DNA of 64,000 bases, from the NCBI GenBank assembly GCA_003945285.1, contig AP019005.1, positions 1,302,001 to 1,366,000 on the forward strand. The letters run 5' to 3'. The position numbers were made by a program, and so were the translations under genes. This DNA comes from Hydrogenimonas sp. (GTDB lineage: Bacteria; Campylobacterota; Campylobacteria; Campylobacterales; Hydrogenimonadaceae). The notes beneath the pieces were generated by a model. That model was not told where the DNA came from. It saw nothing but the letters and a program-made list of their open reading frames with translations, and did no database searches. This document shows, one piece after another, positions 54,424 to 62,698 of the stretch (positions within the stretch are counted from its first letter, which is position 1; each line of letters starts with the position of its first letter).

Positions 54424-55800
54424 TCAAACGGCAGAGACCGCGTAACCGGGTATACCGTATCGGCCCGATAGAGTCTCCTCCTCGTCCATCAGCTCGTACC
54501 TGAGCCTCTTTTCGTCGAATTCGCACCCGAGGTACTCCGCTATCAGCTCGACATCCTTCATGGCGTTTCCCAGGCAGCTTGTCGCCCCAGGAGATGGAGT
54601 CATGTTGAATACTATTCCCTCTTTGGTATCTATCTTCGCTTCACCCAGAAGCAGCTTTTTCTCTTTTTTGTCTATTATCTGAGGTCTCAATCCGCCGACA
54701 TGCTCAGCAAACTCGATATCTCTCTCGGTCAGTGTGGGAATTATCTTTTTCACCTCTTTTAAAAAGAGCCCTTTTCTGATTCCGGGGACCTCATACATCA
54801 TGTTTTTAAATATATACTCCCTGATCTCATCATCGGCCAGAAGGTCGTAGAAGACCTTCATCACGGATCTGTCCGGGCGAAGTGACTCGAAAAACTCGAC
54901 ATATGTACTCTCCGTATAGCGTTCGAGTTTCGGAAGCGCCAGCGCCGTAGGGCCGAACCTGGTCTTCCCTTCGGCGAGTATATCCGGGTCGCCGTGTATC
55001 GCCGCAAACGGCAGCTTGTCGTTCTGAACCGTATAGACTTTCGAGTTGAGTATGGAGGCCGGGGCGTAGTAGAAGCTGCCGCCTATAGGCAGACATGCGT
55101 AGTTTTTGCCGTAGCCCATCTTATGAGCCTGCAGCAGAGAGTGCGCTCCCGCGTCCACGACGACGTAATCGGCGAAATATTTCCCCTTGGGAGTGAGAAG
55201 CTGGAACTTGTCGCCCAGCTTCTCTATCTGGTAGACCTCCGTATCCAGATAGATATCGCATACCCCCTTCATGACCTTTTTCGCATTTTCGACAAACGTC
55301 TCCGCGATAGCGCCGAAATCTACGGCGCAATATTCGTCAAGGGCACCCATCGCCACAATATCCTCTTCTCTCCCCTCGGTAAGTTTGGGCTCGATCCTGG
55401 AGAGATCCTCTTTGGTATAGAGCTCGAGATAGGGGTAGAGAGATTTGAAAGTCTCGAAACGCTTCTCGATAAACTCCTTCTCCTTCTCACCCACGCCTAT
55501 CGCCATTTTGGGAAACTTGAAGATATGTCTCCCGGCATATCCGTGTTTCAGTGCGTAGTTGGAGAGCATTCCGGCAGTCTGTTTGACCCTCTTCGCTTTC
55601 TCGAAAGTGTAGTTCGTCTCTATATCTCCGCAGTGAAGAGTCTGGGAGTTGTTTCTTCCGTTGGTATTGATCTGCGCCAGGGCAGGATACTTCTCGAACA
55701 GCGCTACGCTTTCGAGATTCGTATATTCGGCAAGCTCGTATAGCAGTGCCGTCCCTGAAATTCCTCCGCCGATAATAATTACATTGTAGTAGTGCCGCAT
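54424..55800 (-). CDS. mqo: Malate:quinone oxidoreductase (FAD)
   Basis: Membrane-associated oxidation of malate to oxaloacetate with electrons passed to quinone. The product is 458 residues from ATG 55800, which has GAGAGG upstream and begins at the Rossmann motif NVIIIGGGISGTALLYELAE (quoted in part). Other landmarks are NGRNNSQTLHCGDIETNY and NMTPSPGATSCLGNAMKD. It belongs to the divergent Mqo/FAD-oxidoreductase group of Campylobacterota, so an L-2-hydroxyacid oxidase is the alternative. It is the middle gene of a three-gene minus-strand operon. Confidence 0.85.
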   Translation of the reverse strand: MRHYYNVIIIGGGISGTALLYELAEYTNLESVALFEKYPALAQINTNGRNNSQTLHCGDIETNYTFEKAKRVKQTAGMLSNYALKHGYAGRHIFKFPKMAIGVGEKEKEFIEKRFETFKSLYPYLELYTKEDLSRIEPKLTEGREEDIVAMGALDEYCAVDFGAIAETFVENAKKVMKGVCDIYLDTEVYQIEKLGDKFQLLTPKGKYFADYVVVDAGAHSLLQAHKMGYGKNYACLPIGGSFYYAPASILNSKVYTVQNDKLPFAAIHGDPDILAEGKTRFGPTALALPKLERYTESTYVEFFESLRPDRSVMKVFYDLLADDEIREYIFKNMMYEVPGIRKGLFLKEVKKIIPTLTERDIEFAEHVGGLRPQIIDKKEKKLLLGEAKIDTKEGIVFNMTPSPGATSCLGNAMKDVELIAEYLGCEFDEKRLRYELMDEEETLSGRYGIPGYAVSAV

Positions 55801-55813
55801 ATCTGCCTCTCTT

Positions 55814-57556
55814 TCAAATATGAAGTTTCTGGTGGAAATAGTTGTCAATATCGAAAAAGATCTCTCCGGAGCGGTTCTTGAACGTCAAGTGCTTCTTGTC
55901 GAGATCACCTATTTTTTTCACACCCATCACGGCCAGGAGCGTCTTTACACCTTTTATCAGGTTCGAATGGTAGTTAGCTATCTCACCACCTTTGCGTACA
56001 ACAAGATAGGAGGCACGCTTCTTGGGGTCCTGGGTAGCCATACCTACAGGACATACATGCCCCTGTGTCCCGGAGCACTTTCTGGCCCTTATACAGCCGC
56101 CGCTCATCATAAACCCTCTGGCGATACCGACGGCATCCGCACCGAGGCTCAAAGCTATCACGACGTCGTCCGGCGCGAGGATTTTGCCGCTCGATATGAT
56201 GCTCACATCCTCCCTGAGGTTGTATTTGCGAAGCATCGTATCCATCACATAAAGGGCGTTCGGGGTGGTGAGCCCCACGGACTCCATCAGTTCCAGCGGA
56301 GCGGTGGCGCTGCCGCCGTCCCCGCTGTCGACGGTTACGAAGTCTACTATAGCCTTTCCTTCACTCTTGCGCTTTTTCATCGTCTGTACCAGCTCTTCGA
56401 CACTTTTTGCATCCGAAATGACAATCTTTATTCCCACCGGCTTCCCGGAGATCTCCTGAAGCCTGCCGACAAAATCGAGGAGCTCGTCGTTGGAGCCTGC
56501 ATAGGGAAAACGGTTTGGAGATATCAGATCTTTCCCCTCCTCGACTCCGCGATAGTAAGCGATGTCGGCGGTCACCTTCGACCCGGCCAGCTTGCCTCCG
56601 GTCTGCTTCGCCCCCTGGGCTATCTTGATCTCGGTCATCCTGCAGAAGCGCATAACTTTCTCATAGCGATCTTCATCGAAATTTCCCTCCTCGTCTCGCA
56701 CACCGTAAAGCCCCGAACCGATCTGCAGGATCAGATCGGGTATATCTTTGGGCACATCTTCGGGAAAAGCTGATAGTGGGGCTTTCCAGTTGACCCTGAA
56801 GAGCGAGTGCGATTTCGGATCGTAAATGTACGTATTTTCCGTCTTCTTGTGAAGAAGCTGTTTACGGTAGAGCTTGATCGCGAGTGACCTGTTGAAAAAA
56901 AATGTCACAAGCTTGAAGAGAAGTTCGGCCGCCGGGGTACTCTTCACTACCTCAAGGTACTCCGCATTTTTAGGATCAGGCCTGTGGGTAAAGAAGTAGT
57001 TGGATGTAAGCCCGCCCTCCCCCGTATTTATTGGAAAACCGGAGAGAGTCGCGCCGAGTGTGAATGCGCGCACAGACTCGGGGCTCAGAGCACCGTCGCT
57101 CATAGCAGAGCGGATTATGGGACTTTTGGAGCGGAAGGGTATGGGTCTGTTTTTTCCGAAAAGCACGCCGAAATCTGAATCCACCTCGTCGTCGTTGAGT
57201 ACATGAGAGGAGTGTTTTATGACGAACCTGGACCCGGAAAAGGGTTGCGAAACCGAAAACGACATGAAGTTGGGAACATCTTTGGCAGCCTTGTAGACCC
57301 ACTCCACCTTGTCTCTAGATTCGTAAAAGGTCTCCTCCGCGAAGTACTGCCTCAACGGCTCCCTCAAAGCTTCGAAGAGATACCGGAAACGTCCGATGAT
57401 CGGGTAGTTGATCAGAAGCTGATGCTTCCTCTGTACATATCTGTCGTAAATATACAGATTTATGAGGCCGAAAATTATCAGCAACAGAACTACCTCGATG
57501 AACTCTATGAAATATGAGGCAAAGTGGTCCAGAAACAGGTCTATACTTTCAAACAT
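55814..57556 (-). CDS. Membrane-anchored FMN-binding glutamate synthase-like protein
   Basis: The product has 580 residues. The N terminus carries a membrane segment (FIEFIEVVLLLIIFGLINLYIYD, about 17-40, quoted in part). The rest is the FMN/iron-sulfur TIM barrel of glutamate synthase large subunits: AYYRGVEEGKDLISPNRFPY, VDFVTVDSGDGGSATAPLEL, and the cysteine group CIRARKCSGTQGHVCPVG for a 3Fe-4S cluster. There is no glutaminase domain and no gltD-type small subunit. Such proteins occur widely in anaerobes with unproven roles. It heads the mqo-gltA operon (13 bp gap). Confidence 0.85.
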   Translation of the reverse strand: MFESIDLFLDHFASYFIEFIEVVLLLIIFGLINLYIYDRYVQRKHQLLINYPIIGRFRYLFEALREPLRQYFAEETFYESRDKVEWVYKAAKDVPNFMSFSVSQPFSGSRFVIKHSSHVLNDDEVDSDFGVLFGKNRPIPFRSKSPIIRSAMSDGALSPESVRAFTLGATLSGFPINTGEGGLTSNYFFTHRPDPKNAEYLEVVKSTPAAELLFKLVTFFFNRSLAIKLYRKQLLHKKTENTYIYDPKSHSLFRVNWKAPLSAFPEDVPKDIPDLILQIGSGLYGVRDEEGNFDEDRYEKVMRFCRMTEIKIAQGAKQTGGKLAGSKVTADIAYYRGVEEGKDLISPNRFPYAGSNDELLDFVGRLQEISGKPVGIKIVISDAKSVEELVQTMKKRKSEGKAIVDFVTVDSGDGGSATAPLELMESVGLTTPNALYVMDTMLRKYNLREDVSIISSGKILAPDDVVIALSLGADAVGIARGFMMSGGCIRARKCSGTQGHVCPVGMATQDPKKRASYLVVRKGGEIANYHSNLIKGVKTLLAVMGVKKIGDLDKKHLTFKNRSGEIFFDIDNYFHQKLHI

Positions 57557-57668
57557 ATTCAGTCTCCGATCTATCCGTGTATTATCACTTTTAGATATCG
57601 ACGCATCTTTTCAAAATATTAGAGTAAACAATAGCCGGTCTTGACTTTGTATTCGAATTTAATATGAA

Positions 57669-57696
57669 GTAAAACCTTTTTTTACAGAGGTTTTAC
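57669..57696 (+). promoter_or_regulatory. Inverted repeat upstream of the cytochrome genes
   Basis: GTAAAACC (57669-57676) and GGTTTTAC (57689-57696) form a perfect 8 bp dyad with a 12 bp T-rich spacer. A TATAAA -10-like box follows at 57707-57712. It could be a regulator site or a small terminator-like hairpin for the opposite strand (GTAAAACCTCTG, then A-rich). Confidence 0.4.
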
Positions 57697-57736
57697 AAAA
57701 AGAGGGTATAAATTAATATTCGGATCGAAATTTCAA

Positions 57737-57751
57737 CGGTAATATTTACCG
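57737..57751 (+). promoter_or_regulatory. CGGTAA-TAT-TTACCG dyad before the monoheme cytochrome
   Basis: A perfect 6 bp dyad with 3 bp spacer, between the putative -10 at 57707 and the AAGGGGGAAATAG ribosome region. A transcription-factor site within the leader is possible. Confidence 0.35.
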
Positions 57752-57772
57752 CATTGAAAAAGGGGGAAATAG

Positions 57773-58117
57773 ATGTTGAAAAAACTGCTGGTTTTCACCA
57801 TGTTGTTCGCAATTGCATATGCGCAGATGGATCTGACCGAGAGAGGCAAGCAGATATTTATGAAATACAACTGCAATATATGCCACAAGCCCAAAGATGA
57901 TGCGGCCGGTGTGGGACCATCTCTGGAGACGATTTCCATTCACTATCTGGGAAATGAGAGAAAGCTGGTAGATTTCCTGAAAGGGGAATCCAATCCAATA
58001 ATCGAACCGCAGAGGTTCGGAATAATGAAACCACAGCTTTACAAAACCAAGCATATGTTTGAAGAGGACTATAGAGCACTTGCCTACTATCTTACAAGCA
58101 TAAATAAGAACCAGTAA
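57773..58117 (+). CDS. Class I monoheme cytochrome c
   Basis: The product has 114 residues with a signal peptide (KKLLVFTMLFAIAYA). The haem site CNICH is at 34-38, and the likely distal Met lies in GIMKPQLYK. GVGPSLETISIHYLGNERKL is typical of small periplasmic class I cytochromes. It lies 168 bp before the 12-heme gene, which has its own promoter, so the two may be expressed separately. It is a plausible periplasmic electron shuttle to or from the multiheme proteins. Confidence 0.9.
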   Translation: MLKKLLVFTMLFAIAYAQMDLTERGKQIFMKYNCNICHKPKDDAAGVGPSLETISIHYLGNERKLVDFLKGESNPIIEPQRFGIMKPQLYKTKHMFEEDYRALAYYLTSINKNQ

Positions 58118-58169
58118 TGATTTATGTCCTGTTTGTTACGTAGGGAAGGCTTTTGGCTATGTTTTAATA

Positions 58170-58198
58170 TTGACAGTTCTCTAAAATTGTACTATTAT
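58170..58198 (+). promoter_or_regulatory. Consensus sigma70 promoter for the 12-heme cytochrome gene
   Basis: TTGACA (58170-58175), a 17 bp spacer and TATTAT (58193-58198), the best -35/-10 pair in the window. An imperfect dyad, TGAAAGTGTATA and TATACTCTTTTCA (58206-58239), lies just downstream, where a repressor could act. The ATG at 58286 has AGGGGGAT upstream. Confidence 0.6.
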
Positions 58199-58285
58199 TC
58201 GCGCCTGAAAGTGTATATGAAAAAATTATACTCTTTTCAGCCTGTAACGCAATACAATCGATCAATTAACCAAGGGGGATTTCAG

Positions 58286-59662
58286 ATGAGAGTATTCAAT
58301 AGTAGGCTATTCGTGTTGTCGACGGTTTTTGCCGTACTGCTGCTCGGCGGGTGTACAACCCCGACAAAGGAGAAGGGGCCGCAAGAGAACGCTACAGCAA
58401 AAACCGAAACTGTAAAAACGGAAGCGGCGGCTCCTTCAGAGCCAAATGCGACCGAGACTGTTACGGCGGCACCTGCGGAAGCGGCTCCGGAAGCGGTAGA
58501 AGCTCCTCCGGTTGCAGCAGAAGTTCCAAAGCCTGAAAAAGGGGGCGAAGAGCCATTTTTCGAGCCTAATCTGCTTTCGGAAAAAGAGGTTGTGCACCCT
58601 CCTTTCGAGTGGGGTGACTGTACCGTATGCCATAAAGACAAGCATCCGGACAAGAGCAAGAACTACGCTCTAATCATGGATACACCAGATCTCTGCTACC
58701 AGTGCCACGACAAAGATCTAAAAGAGGGTAAAAAATTCATTCACGGCCCGGTTGCGGCGGGAGCATGTACCGCGTGCCACAACCCGCACAAATCTCAGAA
58801 TAAAAGATTGCTGGTGGCTTCCAACATAAACGAACTCTGCACATCGTGCCACACCGCAAAAGGGGAGTTCCTTCACAAAACCGACAATATCCACCCGCCC
58901 GTGAAGGATCAGTGTATCAACTGCCACGACCCACATACTGAAGATTACAAGTTCCAGCTCAAAGCCGACGGCAAGAGAGATCTCTGCCTAATGTGCCATG
59001 CCGACAAGAAAGAGTGGATTGAAAAGGCGACAAACAAACACGGCGCCATCAACCGTCCCAACGGATGCCAGGAGTGCCACGATCCACACGGTACGGGTCA
59101 GCCGAAGATGATAAAAGCCGACAGTATAATGAATATGTGTCTTCAATGCCACAACCAGCCTCTAAAAAGAGATGAAGACGGAGTCAAACTGATAAATATG
59201 GCCAAACATCTCCAGGAGAACCCTGACTGGCACGGGCCTATCCAGTGGGGAGACTGCGCAATGTGCCACAACCCGCACGGAAGCCAAAATTTCAGAATGC
59301 TTAAAAAACCGTTCCCGTCAACCTTCTACGCAAGCTTCGATGTGAACAACTACATCTGTTTCGAGTGCCACGAGTCGAAAAAGATAACTGAAGAGAAGAC
59401 CACGGAGTACACCAACTTCAGAAACGGAACCCAAAACCTCCACTTCGTTCACGTCGACAAGAAAAAGGGACGAACATGCCGGGCGTGTCACGACTTCCAC
59501 GGAACGAAAGACTATCCGCACCACCTGAGGAAAAAGACCCAGTTCGGAAAGATCAACTTCCCGATCAGGTATATAGAGACGCCGACCGGCGGTTCATGTG
59601 CACCTGCCTGCCATGCAAGGCGCTACTATGACAGAGAGAAGCCTATTGTCAACACGAAATAA
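58286..59662 (+). CDS. Dodecaheme c-type cytochrome lipoprotein (paired CXXCH repeats)
   Basis: The product has 458 residues. Lipobox LLGGC puts the lipidated Cys at 23, followed by an Ala/Pro/Glu/Thr-rich linker (24-95). Haem motifs start at 112, 137, 161, 185, 210, 234, 261, 285, 324, 358 and 398 (eleven CXXCH), and a twelfth is the longer CAPACH at 438-443. Motifs pair in the doubled-CXXCH pattern (CxxCHxPH, then LCxxCH about 20 residues on). The linker and anchor suggest a protein reaching away from a membrane. I start at 58286; an upstream extension has no signal peptide. The 8-heme gene follows after 9 bp. Confidence 0.9.
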   Translation: MRVFNSRLFVLSTVFAVLLLGGCTTPTKEKGPQENATAKTETVKTEAAAPSEPNATETVTAAPAEAAPEAVEAPPVAAEVPKPEKGGEEPFFEPNLLSEKEVVHPPFEWGDCTVCHKDKHPDKSKNYALIMDTPDLCYQCHDKDLKEGKKFIHGPVAAGACTACHNPHKSQNKRLLVASNINELCTSCHTAKGEFLHKTDNIHPPVKDQCINCHDPHTEDYKFQLKADGKRDLCLMCHADKKEWIEKATNKHGAINRPNGCQECHDPHGTGQPKMIKADSIMNMCLQCHNQPLKRDEDGVKLINMAKHLQENPDWHGPIQWGDCAMCHNPHGSQNFRMLKKPFPSTFYASFDVNNYICFECHESKKITEEKTTEYTNFRNGTQNLHFVHVDKKKGRTCRACHDFHGTKDYPHHLRKKTQFGKINFPIRYIETPTGGSCAPACHARRYYDREKPIVNTK

Positions 59663-59671
59663 GGCTCATCT

Positions 59672-60742
59672 ATGAGGAGAAACCCTATCGCGGCTATTCT
59701 CCTCTTCGGTCTACTGGTTTCGACCGGGGGGAGAGCGGAGTCTGATGTGGTAGAGATCGTCTCACCGAAAAATGAAGCGATATACGACGACGCATTCGCT
59801 TCCCTGGTTGTCAAAACACCTCCAGGCAAAATCAAAAGACTCGAAATAGAGACCGGTGAGGGTAGACTCTACATATATAAAAACAGTCCGAAGAGCGGCT
59901 ATTACTGTAAAAGTGTAAAACTCAAGCTCGGTGAGAACAATATTACGGTAACCGCATATACCTATGACAACAGAACCCTGAGCAAATATGTAGAAGTCTT
60001 CTACCGTTCCGAGGTCTATGAGGGTGTTGAGGATGCACCCTACGGTTTCAAAAAAATCTATTTCCACAACGCCGAAAACGAAAAGCTCTGCGCAAAGTGC
60101 CACAATATGAATCCCGACTTCAAAAAATCGCAGAAAAAGATCATAAAAGCAAAAGGAGCCCTGACGGAAGATATTCAGGTTCTCGAAAATCCGCAGGATT
60201 CCAACTGCTACTCATGCCATGAGGCCCTAACCTCCAGAAAGAACGGTCACGCCCCGTCTGTAAACTTCATGTGTACCGTATGCCACACCGGGAAAACCGG
60301 TGAAAACAATCTTATGGACGAAGGGAAAAGCAGGTATATCCAACCGGACCCCATTGCCCCGGAATGCTTCAAGTGTCATGAACGTGTCGAAGATATCATG
60401 AAGCACAACCGCTCCGATCACGGCCCGACCAAACTGGGCCGCTGCAACAAATGCCACAACCCCCACTCTTCACCAAACCCTTTCTTCCTAAGAAAGCCGA
60501 TTTGGGAACTATGTACTACATGCCATGCGGAAAAAGCGTCCGGAAAACATATAATAAACGCTTTCGTATTCTCAAGAAACAGAGGCGGCCATCCGACCAG
60601 GGGAAGGCCGGACCCCTCCAGACCGGGCCGTGAACTCGTATGCTCCAGCTGCCACAATCCACACGGCTCAAAAGGTCCCTTCCTTCTGCGCACAACAGGC
60701 TCTACACCCTTCAAAGTGTGCAAACGCTGCCACAAAAAGTAG
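59672..60742 (+). CDS. Octaheme c-type cytochrome with N-terminal beta domain
   Basis: The product has 356 residues with a signal peptide (AAILLFGLLVSTGGRA). Residues ~25-115 look like an Ig/FN3-type beta domain (VVEIVSPKNEAIYDD, SVKLKLGENNITVTAYTYD) that may mediate binding. Eight CXXCH motifs start at 140, 179, 201, 232, 258, 281, 324 and 350; the last four form two doubled-CXXCH pairs. It has no lipobox. It follows the 12-heme gene by 9 bp, so both are made from one mRNA and probably form an electron conduit. The partner and terminal acceptor are unknown. Confidence 0.9.
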   Translation: MRRNPIAAILLFGLLVSTGGRAESDVVEIVSPKNEAIYDDAFASLVVKTPPGKIKRLEIETGEGRLYIYKNSPKSGYYCKSVKLKLGENNITVTAYTYDNRTLSKYVEVFYRSEVYEGVEDAPYGFKKIYFHNAENEKLCAKCHNMNPDFKKSQKKIIKAKGALTEDIQVLENPQDSNCYSCHEALTSRKNGHAPSVNFMCTVCHTGKTGENNLMDEGKSRYIQPDPIAPECFKCHERVEDIMKHNRSDHGPTKLGRCNKCHNPHSSPNPFFLRKPIWELCTTCHAEKASGKHIINAFVFSRNRGGHPTRGRPDPSRPGRELVCSSCHNPHGSKGPFLLRTTGSTPFKVCKRCHKK

Positions 60743-60753
60743 ATGCTTCAAAC

Positions 60754-60780
60754 CTCCCGCCTCCGCTCTGCCGGCGGGAG
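60754..60780 (+). terminator. GC-rich hairpin after the octaheme cytochrome gene
   Basis: CTCCCGCC (60754-60761) pairs perfectly with GGCGGGAG (60773-60780), 11 bp after the stop. No U run follows, so it may be a mRNA 3'-stabilising stem or a weak terminator separating cytochromes from the sensory genes. Confidence 0.5.
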
Positions 60781-60871
60781 AGATTGCGTCAGCTCTGTTA
60801 ACGATGCTAAACAAAAACCTGAAAATGCCGCTTTATACTCCGAACAGGAGATTTTTAGAGGTCAGATTTAT

Positions 60872-60888
60872 ATTATACGTTGTATAAT
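60872..60888 (+). promoter_or_regulatory. Dyad overlapping the -10 of the sensory operon
   Basis: ATTATAC-GTT-GTATAAT is a perfect 7 bp inverted repeat whose right arm contains the TATAAT -10 box (60883-60888), 46 bp before the sensor ATG at 60935. A regulator bound here would block the promoter. The heptamer ATTATAC recurs at 58225-58231 in the 12-heme promoter region. Confidence 0.5.
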
Positions 60889-60934
60889 AAATCCGTTTTA
60901 ACGAATACTTCAGTAAAGCAGAATGAATTTTTAG

Positions 60935-62042
60935 ATGAGAAAAATCTTTTTTGCCATTATTTTAGCGGTTACAGTTGCGTTGATCCTTCTTATACTCAAC
61001 CTGGGTGAAAAGAGTGATCTCAATAAAAAAAACATGGCATATGACAACATAAACAAATTCCTTCTCCACACGATCAACTCCGAAAAGATACAGGCCCTCT
61101 CACTTGCACTTGCAATGAGTAAAAACAGAGCGATAGCCGATGCGATTCTTGAAAACGACAGAGCGAAGGGCTACAGAATTCTACACGATACTACTGACTC
61201 CTTCATAAAACACCTCAACCGAAAATATATATACCCAGATATACGGAAAAGGGCTGAGCATATTCGCCAGAAGCTGGGATGCTGACACATCCGGTAAAGT
61301 TCCGGCATACGGTCGAAACGACCTGATGCAGATAATTAAAACCAGAAACCCGAAAACCACAATAGAGGCTGACGAACCGGCCGGAATAAAAGCCTCCGCA
61401 CCAATAACTTACGGCAACCATATAATAGGTATTCTGGAAGTGACCACCCTCTTTGACCGTATAGTATCCAGGCTGAGAGAGTACCGAATAGAGATCATTC
61501 CTATCATTATGCGAAAGCTACTGCAACCAGGTGATCCGGCCGGAAACAATCCGGAAATATACGGCTACTCCGTAGTCGCCGACAACTACAGCCGACGGCT
61601 GGCCCAAAGGCTGCGCTCTCTGGAACCGGAAGATTTCCGTGAGCTCATCCATACCGACTACCTCGAAAAAGAGTCCCTCTTTTTCGCCGCATACAAGATA
61701 AAAAACGACTACGGCAAGCTTCTGGGTTACTTCATCGCCGTAATTCCGAGCGAAAATTTCGATAATTTTGCCGGGAAACAGCAGTCCCTGATAAAGAGCA
61801 TTTTTACAATGGAGAGTACCAAGGAGGATATCTACCACTATGTTAACTCAAAAGGTGAAAATATTTTCAGGCAGATGGACCCGGAGCAGATCGTCCATTT
61901 GAGTCCGGTCATCGAAGAGAAAGACAGGATACTCTTCGACGAAGCGGCGAAAGAGAAGCTCCGTTCACTCTCCAAAGAGGAGCTTATCGATCTTATCGTC
62001 CACAACTTCCACAAAAACAAGAAGCAAGGGACCATAAAGTAA
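60935..62042 (+). pseudogene. Cache-type membrane sensor, frameshifted
   Basis: Two frames together make one protein. The first (60935-61285) has a membrane segment (FFAIILAVTVALILLILNL) and helical sequence to KHLNRKYIY. The second continues in the +1 frame with YGKGLSIFARSWDADTSGKV, then MQIIKTRNPKTTIE and GNHIIGILEVTTLFDRIV (to stop at 62042), the usual double-cache order (FxRSW...GxLE). The break falls near 61221-61233, at GAAAATATATATA. Either one extra TA or one fewer A would restore a continuous ~368-residue protein. The end overlaps the response-regulator ATG by one base. It may be a decayed gene, a phase-variable gene or a sequencing error. Confidence 0.75.
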
Positions 62043-62698
62043 TGAAAATTCTACTACTTGAAGATGAGTATATGCTCAGAAAATCGATAAAAGAGCTGCT
62101 CGAAGACAACGGCTATATCGTAGATGACTTTTCCGACGGCAAGGCGGTTCTGGATGAGACTTTCGACGGTACATACGACCTTTTGCTGGTAGATGTAAAC
62201 GTACCGGGTATAGACGGTTTCGAGCTTCTGGAAAAGTTGCGCAAAAACGGGGTACAGACTCCGACAATCTTTATCACTTCACTTACCGAAATAGACAGTA
62301 TAGAGCGCGGTTACAACCTTGGGTGCTGCGACTACATAAAAAAACCTTTCGATATGAAAGAGCTCAAACTCAGAGTCGCTACGGCGCTGAAACTCGCCTC
62401 TTTGCGCTCAAACGAGGAGACTATCAAATTGCCGGGAGGCTACGAGTACAATGCCAACTCATTCACCCTCACGAAAGATGATCGGGAGGTGAATCTCTCT
62501 AAAACCGAGAAGATGATACTCGACCTCTTCATCAAATACAAAAACCGGGTCGTAACGCCGGAGATGATTACGGAGTATGTATGGGAGGATTACGTCGACC
62601 CGGCGAACGTAAGGGTACAGATAAACAATCTCAGAAAAAAGCTGAACAAAGATCTCATCAAAAACATCAGAGGCGTAGGATACAAGCTTGAAACTTGA
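62042..62698 (+). CDS. OmpR/PhoB family response regulator
   Basis: The product has 218 residues. The receiver domain has the acidic pair in LLLEDEYML, the phospho-Asp51 in LLLVDVNVPGIDGFELLEK (quoted in part), a conserved Thr/Ser in FITSLTE and Lys in YIKKPF. The winged-helix DNA-binding domain follows (VNLSKTEKMILDLFIKYKNR, VRVQINNLRKKL, IRGVGYKLET). It overlaps the sensor stop and the kinase start, so all three are one operon. The candidate targets are the cytochrome genes upstream. Confidence 0.93.
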   Translation: MKILLLEDEYMLRKSIKELLEDNGYIVDDFSDGKAVLDETFDGTYDLLLVDVNVPGIDGFELLEKLRKNGVQTPTIFITSLTEIDSIERGYNLGCCDYIKKPFDMKELKLRVATALKLASLRSNEETIKLPGGYEYNANSFTLTKDDREVNLSKTEKMILDLFIKYKNRVVTPEMITEYVWEDYVDPANVRVQINNLRKKLNKDLIKNIRGVGYKLET

